From: Runella limosa DSM 17973
Lineage (GTDB): Bacteria; Bacteroidota; Bacteroidia; Cytophagales; Spirosomataceae
Assembly: GCF_000482465.1 (NCBI RefSeq)
Contig: NZ_KI519426.1
Span: forward strand, 200,847-264,846
Length of the DNA: 64,000 bases
Reading direction: 5' to 3'
The notes below the pieces were generated by a model. The model searched no databases. It saw only the letters and a list, made by a program, of their open reading frames with translations, and was not told where the DNA came from. This document shows positions 31,110 through 39,510 of the stretch, piece after piece. The translations under genes and the position numbers were made by a program. Position 1 is the stretch's first letter; the number at the start of each line of letters is the position of its first letter.

Positions 31110-31652
31110 TTGGAAAAGGCGAGAGAAGAAGTAGCACGACTTTATGGAAACCGACTTCGCATACGTGTTTGCGGGGTGTGTATCCAACATAATAAAATAT
31201 TGATGTTGAGTCACCGTGGTATCGGAAATACCGATGTTTTTTGGTGTCCGCCTGGGGGAGGTGTCCAATTTGAGGAATCAACCTTAGAAGCTCTACAGCG
31301 TGAGTTTGTCGAAGAAACAGGCTTAGAGGTGGAAGTAGGGAATTTGTTGTTTGTCAACGAATTTATGCAACCACCTCTGCACGCGTTGGAATTATTTTTT
31401 GAAGTGAAAGTGGTCGGTGGACAACAGCACCTTGGAAGTGACCCCGAAATGACCGATGCCAACCAAATCATTCAGGAAATGAAATGGATGAGTATCGAAG
31501 ACATAAAAAAATATCCTGCGAACGAAGTTCATGCCATGTTTAAGTATTGCGACTCGCTGGAAGCTATTTATGACTTAAAAGGGTACTTAGGACACGTCCC
31601 TACCGAAATACACGACGAACGTAGCACAAGACAAATCGTATTTCAAAACTGA
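31110..31652 (+). CDS. Nudix hydrolase
   Basis: Nudix enzymes hydrolyse nucleoside diphosphates linked to another group. The 180-residue product has a complete Nudix box at residues 50-72: G50, five residues, E56, seven residues, then REFVEETGL. This gives the metal-binding REVEEE-type core. The substrate is unknown. No ATG exists before the domain, so the TTG at 31110 is taken as the start. Its stop overlaps the ATG of the DUF3822 gene (TGATG), and the operon continues into coaD, whose product makes dephospho-CoA. A CoA-related or NAD-related substrate is possible but not shown. Confidence 0.92.
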   Translation: MEKAREEVARLYGNRLRIRVCGVCIQHNKILMLSHRGIGNTDVFWCPPGGGVQFEESTLEALQREFVEETGLEVEVGNLLFVNEFMQPPLHALELFFEVKVVGGQQHLGSDPEMTDANQIIQEMKWMSIEDIKKYPANEVHAMFKYCDSLEAIYDLKGYLGHVPTEIHDERSTRQIVFQN

Positions 31653-32557
31653 TGATTGGTACGCAAGTGGCTATTACTCCATTATTGGAGATCAAAGACC
31701 CTTCATTCAACCCCGATAAGTGCGCCGAGTACGAATTGATGCTGGAATTGGGAGTTGAACGTTTTCGGTTTTTTGTATTAGAAAGCAAAACCAAACACGT
31801 CTTGTGTTTGGAAGATTATTCTATTGGCGGACTTCCCATGGAAAATAAATGGGTTGTTTGGCTGAAACAATTGTACGAAGAGCACCCATTTTTGAACAGT
31901 AACCTTTGGAAAAATGTATCTGTGTGTTTCAATACACCTTCTTTTACCCTGATTCCCGACGTCTTTTTTAGAAAAGAATATGCCAATAGCTACTTGGGAT
32001 TGGTACAAGGAGAGGTACCTGAAGGAGAGCATTTGTTGCACCACGAGGTTCGTAAACTTGGTGCGCGCAATGTGTTTATGGTAGAAAAAGAAATCTGGGA
32101 ATGGTTTCTGACAACTTATACGCAGCACGTGCCTCATTTTATTCACCAAACGAGTGCGCTTATTGAAGGAACACTCAGTTTGGCGTCAGTAGAAAAAGCA
32201 CGGACGTTGCTGACTTGTTATTTTGAGGACGACTTTGTGACGCTGACGGTTGCAAAAGCGGATAAGTTGCTGTTTTGCAATAAGTTTGGTTACAAATCGG
32301 CCAACGATATGGGATATTTTGTGATGTTCGTCCTCGATTCTCTTGGCCTTGCGCAAGAAAATGTGCTTTGTAACATCTACGGCGAAACAACCCCGTACTC
32401 AGAAGATTATCAATTGCTCCAGAAGTTTTTACCTTATCTGCAATTAGGTAAAAATCCGACGGGTTTTTTGTTGAAAGAAGTTTTTGAAGACCTACCCGAA
32501 CACCGTTACTTTAGCCTTTACAACGTTTATTTTGCAACCCAACCTCCCAAAAAATGA
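31652..32557 (+). CDS. DUF3822 family protein
   Basis: The 301-residue product matches DUF3822, a Bacteroidota family with an ASKHA-like (actin/sugar-kinase) appearance and unknown function. Segments such as YELMLELGVERFRFFVLESKT near residues 26-46, TLLTCYFEDDFVTLTVAK and FCNKFGYKSANDMGYFVMF are in keeping with strand-rich duplicated halves. It overlaps the Nudix gene by 1 nt and coaD by 4 nt (ATGA). This tight coupling indicates joint translation with CoA synthesis. The family is often found next to coaD and rsmD; here rsmD is absent. Confidence 0.85.
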   Translation: MIGTQVAITPLLEIKDPSFNPDKCAEYELMLELGVERFRFFVLESKTKHVLCLEDYSIGGLPMENKWVVWLKQLYEEHPFLNSNLWKNVSVCFNTPSFTLIPDVFFRKEYANSYLGLVQGEVPEGEHLLHHEVRKLGARNVFMVEKEIWEWFLTTYTQHVPHFIHQTSALIEGTLSLASVEKARTLLTCYFEDDFVTLTVAKADKLLFCNKFGYKSANDMGYFVMFVLDSLGLAQENVLCNIYGETTPYSEDYQLLQKFLPYLQLGKNPTGFLLKEVFEDLPEHRYFSLYNVYFATQPPKK

Positions 32558-33024
32558 CAGATCGCATCGCTCTTTTTCCTGGATCATTTGACCCATTTAC
32601 CAAAGGCCATGAAGACATTGTCTTGCGGGGGCTTAATCTGTTTGACAAAATCATTGTTGGAATAGGACATAACTCTAATAAAAAGAGGTATTTCTCCCTA
32701 GAGGCAATGCAAGGGCTGATTGAAAAAACCTTTGAATCTTTTCCGCAGGTAAGTGTCGTTACGTATGATGATTTGACAGCCAATATGGCACGCTCACTTG
32801 GCGCCCGATTTTTGGTAAGAGGTTTGCGAAATACCACAGATTTTGAATACGAAAATAGCATTTCACAGGTAAACCGCCACGTTTACCCCGATGTAGAAAC
32901 GGTATTTTTGATTACATCGCCCCATTTAGCTCCCATCAGTTCGACGATTATTCGTGAATTGCACAAGTACGGACATAACGTCAATCAGTACCTGCCTTAT
33001 CAATTGTCAGAAGTTACCATTTAG
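32554..33024 (+). CDS. coaD: Phosphopantetheine adenylyltransferase
   Basis: CoaD joins ATP and 4'-phosphopantetheine to give dephospho-CoA, the fourth step of CoA synthesis. The 156-residue product has the nucleotidyltransferase signature FPGSFDPFTKGH, with T/HxGH at 16-19, and the conserved ISSTIIREL near the C-terminus. RFLVRGLRNTTDFEYE is the phosphopantetheine-binding region. It overlaps the upstream gene by 4 nt. Its end overlaps the convergent DUF983 gene by 11 nt. Confidence 0.97.
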   Translation: MTDRIALFPGSFDPFTKGHEDIVLRGLNLFDKIIVGIGHNSNKKRYFSLEAMQGLIEKTFESFPQVSVVTYDDLTANMARSLGARFLVRGLRNTTDFEYENSISQVNRHVYPDVETVFLITSPHLAPISSTIIRELHKYGHNVNQYLPYQLSEVTI

Positions 33025-33418
33025 GCACATTACGATGGGGATTTTTAGGCGCTTCTGAGTCATAACTGACAAAAATATTAATCCATAGCAAGCGACCCCA
33101 ACGAAAAAAAAGTGGTTGTGAAATGATAATGATGGGGATTAATACGCCCAAAACGTAAAAAATGTTCATTTCCCACATTACTACACAAGTAACGAACACT
33201 GCGGCAATCAGTGCGGTATAGAGCGCGTAGCTGCCGTACATCCCTCCAAAATAAAAGCCAGGCTCCCGCTCAAACGGCTCGTTGCAGACTTCGCAGTGGT
33301 CGTTCATTTTGTCGAAGTCTTTAAAATTGAACGGATTATCGTTTTTGAAAAAAGCACCCTTGTGGCAATGCGGGCATTTGTTGCCAAAAATACTGTATAG
33401 TTTGGTTCCTTTTAACAT
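33014..33418 (-). CDS. DUF983 zinc-ribbon membrane protein
   Basis: DUF983 proteins are small membrane proteins of unknown role with N-terminal cysteine pairs. The 134-residue product has CPHC near residues 15-18 and CEVC near 41-44, a rubredoxin-like or zinc-ribbon arrangement. Two hydrophobic segments follow (ALYTALIAAVFVTCVVMW and FYVLGVLIPIIIISQPLFF). An ATG at 33427 is also possible; 33418 gives the family-like MLKGTKLYSIF. Its 3' end overlaps coaD on the other strand. It has its own promoter box. Confidence 0.88.
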   Translation of the reverse strand: MLKGTKLYSIFGNKCPHCHKGAFFKNDNPFNFKDFDKMNDHCEVCNEPFEREPGFYFGGMYGSYALYTALIAAVFVTCVVMWEMNIFYVLGVLIPIIIISQPLFFRWGRLLWINIFVSYDSEAPKNPHRNVPKW

Positions 33419-33441
33419 GAGTGGCATCGGTAGTTACTGCC

Positions 33442-33449
33442 CAAAAGTA
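33442..33449 (-). promoter_or_regulatory. Promoter -7 element of the DUF983 gene
   Basis: On the minus strand the sequence reads TACTTTTG, an exact match, 23 bp before ATG 33418. It falls in the 40-bp gap after the stop of the next gene. Confidence 0.55.
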
Positions 33450-33467
33450 CGCCTTTTTTACTACATC

Positions 33468-34211
33468 TTACAGCAAGCTGCCATTGAGCAGCCCTTTTTC
33501 AAGCGCGACCCCAAATGCCTTCGACCTAAGGGCGTCAGATGCTTGCCCCCAATCACGCAGATTGTGCGCGTTACTGCCCAAAAAGTCCACGAGTCCTTCA
33601 TTGATAAGCCGTTCGGCTAGGAGGCGAGTGGCGGGATGGTTCGATTGCCACGCCCCAAGATTTACCTGAAAAAGAACACCACTTCGATGTAGTCGAAGCA
33701 CTTGGTTAAAATCTTGTTGCAAATAGTAATAACGCTCAGGATGGGCTAAAACGGGCGTTAGTTGTTGCTTTTGTATGAGTGAAATGGCATCATTCAAGAA
33801 CGACGGAAGCCCTACAATGCCTGTTTCAAAGAGTAAGTAGTTGTTGGCAATCGTTAAAAGTGGTTGTTGGGTGTCAAGAAGTGATAAAAAAGAAACATCA
33901 AGGTAATATTCTGCCGCTACTTCCAGTTCGATGGGGATACATCGGCGAATGAGGGCGTGGTTGAGTACTTTTTTGGAAATTTGAATATCTTCAAAACTAT
34001 TGGGGTAATAGTCGCCCATGATGTGTGGAGTGGCAATGACTTTACGAATACCTTTGGAAGCCATTTCATGCAACAAAGTAAGCGCGTCTTCGAGGGTTTC
34101 GGGGCCATTGTCTAACTTTGGCAGTACGTGCGCGTGCATATCTACCGTAAATGCAGAAGAACGTGGGATGGTGTCGGGCGTTCGGTTGCGCTTTAAAAAT
34201 GAGAATGGCAT
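33468..34211 (-). CDS. CpsB/YwqE-type tyrosine phosphatase
   Basis: These PHP-fold metal-dependent phosphatases dephosphorylate tyrosine kinases that control capsule or exopolysaccharide export. The 247-residue product has the metal motif DMHAHVLPKLDNGP (His26, His28), then GIRKVIATPHIMGDYY, AHPERYYYL and LGSNAHNLRDWGQ, all characteristic PHP segments. There is no signal peptide. The matching Wzc-type kinase is not in the window, but rfbC lies downstream in genome order with the same orientation, which fits a polysaccharide role. It is probably a single-gene transcript. Confidence 0.92.
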   Translation of the reverse strand: MPFSFLKRNRTPDTIPRSSAFTVDMHAHVLPKLDNGPETLEDALTLLHEMASKGIRKVIATPHIMGDYYPNSFEDIQISKKVLNHALIRRCIPIELEVAAEYYLDVSFLSLLDTQQPLLTIANNYLLFETGIVGLPSFLNDAISLIQKQQLTPVLAHPERYYYLQQDFNQVLRLHRSGVLFQVNLGAWQSNHPATRLLAERLINEGLVDFLGSNAHNLRDWGQASDALRSKAFGVALEKGLLNGSLL

Positions 34212-34392
34212 AAACGGATCAAATCATGGAAAACCTATTGTACTGTTTAGGTATATCATTTCCATGAATTGTGCCAAACTTCCCCCTAAAAAAAAAATAA
34301 ATTCTTTTGTCTTTTAAAACATAAATAAGTGGTTTTTTAACTCTTTTGGTACATCAAAAAAAGGCAAAGTGAAAAGTGTGGTATGTAAATTG

Positions 34393-34926
34393 CTAAAAGG
34401 AAATTTGGTCAAATTGGGGTAATTCAAGGTCTTTTGAGGAGACAATAGGGTTAGTTACTTGCCAGTCGATATTGAGTGTAGGGTCATTCCACAGAATACC
34501 TCCTTCGGCTGCTTTGTTATATAGATTGGTACATTTATAAATAAATACAGCATCCTCTAAAGCGACAAATCCGTGGGCAAAACCTTCGGGTACATAAAAT
34601 AGGTTTCCGCGGGTAGCATCAAGCTCTACGGCCTCGTATTGACCAAAGGTGGGAGAGTTGGGGCGGATATCAACGGCAAAATCTAGCACACGACCCATGA
34701 CAACCCGAACCAATTTTCCTTGCGCGTGCGGCTCCCGTTGAAAATGTAAACCACGTACTACCCCTTTTTTGGAAAAAGACTGGTTATCTTGCACAAAATG
34801 AGTGGGCAAGCCGTGGGCCTCGAATGCTTGCTTATTGTAAGTCTCAAAAAAATACCCTCTTTCATCTTTATAAACCGTTGGTATAATTTCTAGCAATCCT
34901 TCGAGCGATTTTTTGATAACTTGCAT
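34393..34926 (-). CDS. rfbC: dTDP-4-dehydrorhamnose 3,5-epimerase
   Basis: RfbC epimerises the dTDP-4-keto-6-deoxyglucose intermediate in dTDP-L-rhamnose synthesis for surface polysaccharides. The 177-residue cupin-fold product has VVRGLHFQREPHAQGKLVRV with the catalytic-region His, DIRPNSPTFGQ, and NLFYVPEGFAHGFVAL, the canonical core. Length is normal. The frame opens to 35007, but the promoter TAATTTTG at 34960-34953 lies inside that extension. MQVIKKSLEGL at 34926 is therefore the start. The other rhamnose genes (rfbA, B, D) are not in the window. It diverges from the histidine kinase gene. Confidence 0.94.
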   Translation of the reverse strand: MQVIKKSLEGLLEIIPTVYKDERGYFFETYNKQAFEAHGLPTHFVQDNQSFSKKGVVRGLHFQREPHAQGKLVRVVMGRVLDFAVDIRPNSPTFGQYEAVELDATRGNLFYVPEGFAHGFVALEDAVFIYKCTNLYNKAAEGGILWNDPTLNIDWQVTNPIVSSKDLELPQFDQISF

Positions 34927-34952
34927 AGGTGAGTTAAGATTGAAAACTGCGA

Positions 34953-34960
34953 CAAAATTA
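34953..34960 (-). promoter_or_regulatory. Promoter -7 element of rfbC
   Basis: Minus-strand TAATTTTG is an exact match, 26 bp upstream of ATG 34926. It lies in the 48-bp gap shared with the divergent histidine kinase gene. Confidence 0.6.
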
Positions 34961-34974
34961 GATAAATTGAACGA

Positions 34975-36081
34975 ATGACGAAAAAAAGAATATATTGGAT
35001 TTGCCAAGTTGGAGGATGGACGGCGCTAATTCTTTCTGAATTAGCGATTTATACCCTCGAAGGAGAAGTAACAATGGGGGACTTTTTTTTCGCTTTGGCT
35101 AATATTTTAGTCTGTGTTTTACTCACCCACTTTTACCGCCTAATCGTGCGGGAGCAAAATTGGGTGAGCTTGCCCGTGTATCAAATCGCCCTTAGGGTGG
35201 TCATTTCTGGATTAAGTTTAGGGCTTTTAATGACCCTGATGAATTACCCCATTGATTTAAAAGTTTTGAAGGATACCTTCAAAAGTCAACCTTATATCTT
35301 TTTTGCTGATTGGCTTTCGTGGAGTAAAAGTATGTTTATGTGGGTGTTGAGCTACACGGTTTACCATTACGTAGAACACAAACTAGATGCCGAAATCGAG
35401 CGTATTTTACTCAAAACTTCCATCAAGGAGTCGGAGGCAAAAGTACTGCGCTCTCAGCTGAATCCACACTTTGTTTTTAATGCCCTTAATTCGATTCGAG
35501 CGTTGGTGTCGGAAGACCCTTCCAAGGCGCAGCAAGGTGTTACGCAGCTTTCTAATATCCTTCGCAATTCGTTGTTGGCCGACCGCCGTAAAACTGTGGA
35601 ATTACGGGAAGAACTCAAAACGGTAGAAGACTATTTAAGCCTTGAAAAAGTTCGTTATGAAGAACGTTTGAAAGCCGATTTCCACATCGACCCCAAAACG
35701 GTTTACTTACAAGTACCACCCATGATGCTGCAAACCTTGGTCGAAAATGCCATCAAACATGGCGTCCAAAAAGCCATGAGTGGGGGGTTTGTACAAGTAA
35801 CGACATTTCTTGAAGGTGATTACGTACAAATTCACATCCGAAATACGGGCGTTTTAGCCAAAAAAGATAGCATTGACAAACAAAAAGAAGCCAGCGGTTT
35901 TGGCCTTGAAAATACCGAACGCCGCTTACATTTGTTGTACGGAGAAGATGCCAAGTTCCGAATTTTTCAAGAATCGGAGGAGGTAGTTCGAGCCGAAATC
36001 ATCGTTCCTACCCAAACCGAGGGTGTTTTTAAGAGTGGTTCCAGCCTTTCTTTTTCAAAATTGACATCCCAAACTTCGTAA
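34975..36081 (+). CDS. LytS/YehU-type sensor histidine kinase
   Basis: This membrane sensor phosphorylates the response regulator encoded downstream. The 368-residue product has four predicted membrane helices in the first 130 residues and no periplasmic sensor domain. A short coiled linker leads to the His-kinase core with SQLNPHFVFNALNSIRALV (phosphoacceptor His165). The ATPase domain has MLQTLVENAIKHGV as N box and GFGLENTERRLHLLYG as G box. This is the atypical LytS class common in Bacteroidota. The response regulator follows after 55 bp. Confidence 0.93.
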   Translation: MTKKRIYWICQVGGWTALILSELAIYTLEGEVTMGDFFFALANILVCVLLTHFYRLIVREQNWVSLPVYQIALRVVISGLSLGLLMTLMNYPIDLKVLKDTFKSQPYIFFADWLSWSKSMFMWVLSYTVYHYVEHKLDAEIERILLKTSIKESEAKVLRSQLNPHFVFNALNSIRALVSEDPSKAQQGVTQLSNILRNSLLADRRKTVELREELKTVEDYLSLEKVRYEERLKADFHIDPKTVYLQVPPMMLQTLVENAIKHGVQKAMSGGFVQVTTFLEGDYVQIHIRNTGVLAKKDSIDKQKEASGFGLENTERRLHLLYGEDAKFRIFQESEEVVRAEIIVPTQTEGVFKSGSSLSFSKLTSQTS

Positions 36082-36136
36082 GAGAATCTACTAATATATA
36101 ACCAATAACCGTGGCTTGCCCACTTAAATACCACGA

Positions 36137-36871
36137 ATGAAAGCCCTTATTATTGATGATGAACGGTTGGCGCGGAACGAATTGCGCCGTTTGCTTGAAA
36201 ATTTTCCTAAAATCGAAATCGTGGGAGAAGCTGCCAACGCCGATGAAGCCAAAAAACTCGTTGAAGACCTTCGTCCCGACTTGCTTTTTTTGGATATTCA
36301 AATGCCTGGCAAAAATGGATTTGAACTGTTGGAATCGCTCGAAGATGATACCATTCCCGAAGTGATTTTTACAACTGCCTACGATGAATATGCGCTCAAA
36401 GCCTTTGAATACAATGCCTTGGACTACATCCTCAAGCCAATTGATTTGGCGCGTTTGAGCGAGGCTGTTCACCGTGTTTTTGAAGAATTTGACCGTAAGC
36501 ACGAAGGAGAGTCGGTGTCTGAGCGTAAAATTTTGGGGGAAAACGACCAAGTATTTATCAAAGACGGCGAAAAATGTTGGTTTGTAAAATTAGGAAAGGT
36601 GCGTCTTTTCGAGTCGATGGGTAACTACGTGCGTTTGCATTTTGATGACCAAAAGCCGTTGGTTCTCAAGTCTTTAAATGCCTTGGAAGAACGACTTGAC
36701 CCCGTGTGTTTCTTCCGCGCAAATCGCAAGCACATCATCAATTTGCAGTGGATTGATAAAATTGAGCCGTGGTTTTCGGGAGGGCTTTTGGTGACGTTGA
36801 GAGGAAGCGGGGAGAAAATAGAAATTTCGCGCCGCCAAGCCATCCGATTCAAAGACATGCTGAGTTTGTAA
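36137..36871 (+). CDS. LytTR-family response regulator
   Basis: The 244-residue product has an N-terminal receiver with Asp7-Asp8 and phosphoacceptor Asp53 in LLFLDIQMPGKNG, Thr in FTTAYDEYALKAF and Lys in YILKPI. A C-terminal LytTR DNA-binding domain follows (VFIKDGEKCWFVKL, FESMGNYVRLHF, FFRANRKHIINLQWI). It works with the LytS-type kinase just upstream. The targets are unknown; LytTR regulators often control envelope genes. A hairpin terminator shared with the convergent prenyl synthetase gene follows. Confidence 0.95.
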   Translation: MKALIIDDERLARNELRRLLENFPKIEIVGEAANADEAKKLVEDLRPDLLFLDIQMPGKNGFELLESLEDDTIPEVIFTTAYDEYALKAFEYNALDYILKPIDLARLSEAVHRVFEEFDRKHEGESVSERKILGENDQVFIKDGEKCWFVKLGKVRLFESMGNYVRLHFDDQKPLVLKSLNALEERLDPVCFFRANRKHIINLQWIDKIEPWFSGGLLVTLRGSGEKIEISRRQAIRFKDMLSL

Positions 36872-36912
36872 GAAATAACCCAAAATTGTCTTTGGTTTTA
36901 ACCTCATCCCAA

Positions 36913-36940
36913 CCCTTCTCCTTTCTGGAGAAGGGCTTTT
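36913..36940. terminator. Terminator between the response regulator and the prenyl synthetase gene
   Basis: CCCTTCTCC (36913-36921) pairs with GGAGAAGGG (36927-36935), with C-T5 after it on the plus strand. It serves the two-component operon. Confidence 0.8.
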
Positions 36941-36945
36941 TAGTC

Positions 36946-37920
36946 TTACTTGTTACGTTCAATCGTAAACTGTACCAAGCCTTCCAAGGAATTACGATAA
37001 GCTGATTCGGGGAAAGAGTGCAAGATAACCTTAGCCTCGTCCACCAAGCGCTGCATGGCCTGTGTAGCGTACTGGATGCCACCCGATTCGCGAACAAATT
37101 TGATGACTTCCGCAACTTTTTGCGGCTTGTCGCTATGGTTTTTAATGAGATTGATGATGTGGCGTTTGGTACTCCAAGAAGACTGACTCAGCGCATGAAT
37201 GAGCGGAAGCGTCATTTTTTTCTCTTTAATATCAATACCGAGCGGTTTACCAACTTCCGCATCGCCAAAGTCAAAAAGGTCATCTTTGATTTGAAAAGCA
37301 AGCCCGACTTTTTCGCCAAACTCTCTCATTTTTTCCACTAAATCTTCGGTCGCACCTGCCGACTGGGCACCTACGGCGCAGCAAGAAGCGATGAGCGAGG
37401 CCGTTTTTTGGCGAATGATTTGAAAATAAACTTCTTCGGTAATATCAAGCCGACGGGCTTTGGCCAGTTGGAGTAGTTCCCCTTCACTCATTTCACGTAC
37501 AGCATTTGATACAAGCTGTAGGAGTGTAAAGTCTTTATTATCAACGGATAAAAGCAGTCCTCGTGAGAGTAAATAGTCGCCAACCAATACCGCAATTTTG
37601 TTTTTCCAAAGGGCATTGACCGAGAAAAAACCGCGACGGTAGTTGGAGTCGTCCACCACATCGTCGTGCACAAGGGTCGCCGTATGGAGCAATTCAATAA
37701 GCGCAGCACCACGGTAAGTAGCTTCGGTAATTGTACCACTTACGCCCGCCGTTAAAAAAACAAACATGGGTCTCAGTTGTTTGCCTTTACGACGGACAAT
37801 GTAATTCATGATTTGGTCGAGGAGCATCACCTCGCTTTTCATAAACTGCCGAAATTTGCTTTCAAAAGCATCCATTTCGGAGGCAATTGGCGCCTGAATA
37901 TCTTTTATTGAGAGGGACAT
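36946..37920 (-). CDS. Polyprenyl diphosphate synthase
   Basis: This trans-prenyltransferase builds long-chain isoprenoid diphosphates, probably for the quinone side chain. The 324-residue product carries both aspartate-rich motifs: DDVVD at residues 86-90 within LLHTATLVHDDVVDDSNYRRG, and DDLFD in LAFQIKDDLFDFGDAEVGKP. GKQLRPMFVF is the substrate-binding Lys-Arg segment. It lacks the small-residue features I would need to predict product length, so octaprenyl or heptaprenyl are both possible. It is single and convergent with the two-component operon. Confidence 0.93.
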   Translation of the reverse strand: MSLSIKDIQAPIASEMDAFESKFRQFMKSEVMLLDQIMNYIVRRKGKQLRPMFVFLTAGVSGTITEATYRGAALIELLHTATLVHDDVVDDSNYRRGFFSVNALWKNKIAVLVGDYLLSRGLLLSVDNKDFTLLQLVSNAVREMSEGELLQLAKARRLDITEEVYFQIIRQKTASLIASCCAVGAQSAGATEDLVEKMREFGEKVGLAFQIKDDLFDFGDAEVGKPLGIDIKEKKMTLPLIHALSQSSWSTKRHIINLIKNHSDKPQKVAEVIKFVRESGGIQYATQAMQRLVDEAKVILHSFPESAYRNSLEGLVQFTIERNK

Positions 37921-38118
37921 ATTATCAGTGGGCTATTCAGTAAACAGTGAATGTGGGGAAAATAGTTTAGCTGAAAGTGCCTGCAACTTTAACCTTTTTT
38001 TGATTTGTTGTCTAACAAACGCCAAATTTGGGACAAAATCTATTAACATTACACCAAAGTGGCATAATTTGTTTGGAATTTGTGAAGAAAATAAAAAAAT
38101 CAGGCTAAAGATAGATGT

Positions 38119-39045
38119 ATGAGAGCATTAGTATTGGGCGGTGGTTCGCTTAAAGGGGCATTTCAAGCGGGAGTTATTCAGGCTATTTTAGAAGAGGGTT
38201 TTGAACCCGACATGATTTACGGAGTATCGGTCGGAAGTTTGAATGCAAGTTATTTGGTGAACGAAGCGGGGCGTCAGACAATTGAACATAAAAAAATTGA
38301 TTGGCCGCGCTTGAGTCGCCTCCTCATTGAGTTTTGGATCAAAAATATTACAGGCCCCGAAGCCATTGCAAAACCCCGCTCACGTCTTACATTAGGTTTT
38401 GATACGCTTATGAGCCGTTTTGATGGCCTCTTGGACAATACGCCCCTAAAAAATTTGCTTCGCACCAACGTGGATGAATTTATTTTACGAACAAGCCCCA
38501 TCAAGCTCAAAGTAGGTGCGGTGGATGTTATCAGTGGCAAAATGGTGTATGCCACGCCCCAAGAAGCCGATTTTTTGGATTATGTACTTGCAAGTAGCTC
38601 ATTGCCGACGATTATGCCGCCCGTGTTGATTAAGGGGCAACGAAAAACGGCCCTGTTGGATGGAGGGTTGAGGGTGGTCGCGCCTTTGAAAGCAGCCTTA
38701 GAAGACGGAGCGACCGAAGTGGTGTGCGTGGCTTGTCACTCCGAACATATTTACGGCGAAACGGTCAATTACCGAAATGTGCTGCAATTGATGGAGCGAG
38801 TAAAGGACATCAACGTCAACCAAATTGTAAACAGTGACATCGCCTGGGCGCAAAGCTATGTCGAAAATGAAAACCTAAAGGGGCGACCGCTGAAGCTAAA
38901 GGTGATTCGCCCACACGAACCTTTGCATTTGGACATGCTCAAATTTCAATCGGAAGACATTGTACGGTTGATTGTACAAGGGTACAAAACGGGCGTAGAG
39001 TATATTCAATCAGAAGACAACAAGTATTTTTTTCAAAGTAAGTAG
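38119..39045 (+). CDS. Patatin-like phospholipase
   Basis: This cytosolic lipid acyl hydrolase uses a Ser-Asp dyad. The 308-residue product has the oxyanion GGGSLKGAF at residues 7-15, the nucleophile GVSVG with Ser37, and the DGG motif in ALLDGGLRVVAPLKAAL. There is no signal peptide or barrel domain, which separates it from secreted patatin-autotransporters. It is followed after 2 bp by the GNAT gene and then YggS, so three genes probably form an operon ending at the 26-bp hairpin at 40213. Confidence 0.93.
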   Translation: MRALVLGGGSLKGAFQAGVIQAILEEGFEPDMIYGVSVGSLNASYLVNEAGRQTIEHKKIDWPRLSRLLIEFWIKNITGPEAIAKPRSRLTLGFDTLMSRFDGLLDNTPLKNLLRTNVDEFILRTSPIKLKVGAVDVISGKMVYATPQEADFLDYVLASSSLPTIMPPVLIKGQRKTALLDGGLRVVAPLKAALEDGATEVVCVACHSEHIYGETVNYRNVLQLMERVKDINVNQIVNSDIAWAQSYVENENLKGRPLKLKVIRPHEPLHLDMLKFQSEDIVRLIVQGYKTGVEYIQSEDNKYFFQSK

Positions 39046-39047
39046 TT

Positions 39048-39497
39048 ATGCAAATTACCATTCGTAAAGGTACACCCGAAGATGTACCGCAAGTATTCGC
39101 GTTGGTTCAGGAGCTTGCCTTGTATGAGCGTGCGCCTGAGCAAGTCACCAACACCCCCGAAATGATGTTGAAGGATGGTTTTGGCCCAGAACCCATTTTT
39201 GGCCTTTTTGTGGCGGAGGTAGATGGTCAAATCGTCGGGATTTCGCTGTATTATTATCGGTACTCGACTTGGAAAGGAAAACGACTCTATTTGGAGGATT
39301 TGATTGTGACGGAGTCGATGCGGGGGCATGGATTGGGAAAAATGTTGTTGGATACCACCGTTCAAGAGGCAAAAGATACCAATTGCACAGGAGTGATGTG
39401 GCAAGTGCTGGATTGGAATGAGCCGTCCATTAAGTTTTATGAACGCTACGGCGCGCGTTTGGATGGAGAGTGGATCAATTGTCATTTAGATTTTTAA
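39048..39497 (+). CDS. GNAT family N-acetyltransferase
   Basis: This small acyl-CoA-dependent N-acyltransferase, 149 residues, has the motif A region LIVTESMRGHGLGKMLLDT, with the RGHGLGK pyrophosphate-binding loop. It is close to the spermidine/diamine acetyltransferase type: a start like ITIRKGTPEDVPQV, LYYYRYSTWKGKRLYLEDL, and a C-terminal IKFYERYGARL. The substrate is inferred only from this resemblance. It lies 2 bp after the patatin gene. Confidence 0.9.
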   Translation: MQITIRKGTPEDVPQVFALVQELALYERAPEQVTNTPEMMLKDGFGPEPIFGLFVAEVDGQIVGISLYYYRYSTWKGKRLYLEDLIVTESMRGHGLGKMLLDTTVQEAKDTNCTGVMWQVLDWNEPSIKFYERYGARLDGEWINCHLDF

Positions 39498-39510
39498 AGG
39501 CCAAAGAAGG

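Noticed and set aside
37928-38122. 64-codon frame in the gap between the prenyl synthetase and patatin genes
   Set aside because: It overlaps the patatin start, has a Cys- and Asn-rich composition unlike its neighbours and no promoter; the gap more probably holds only regulatory sequence.
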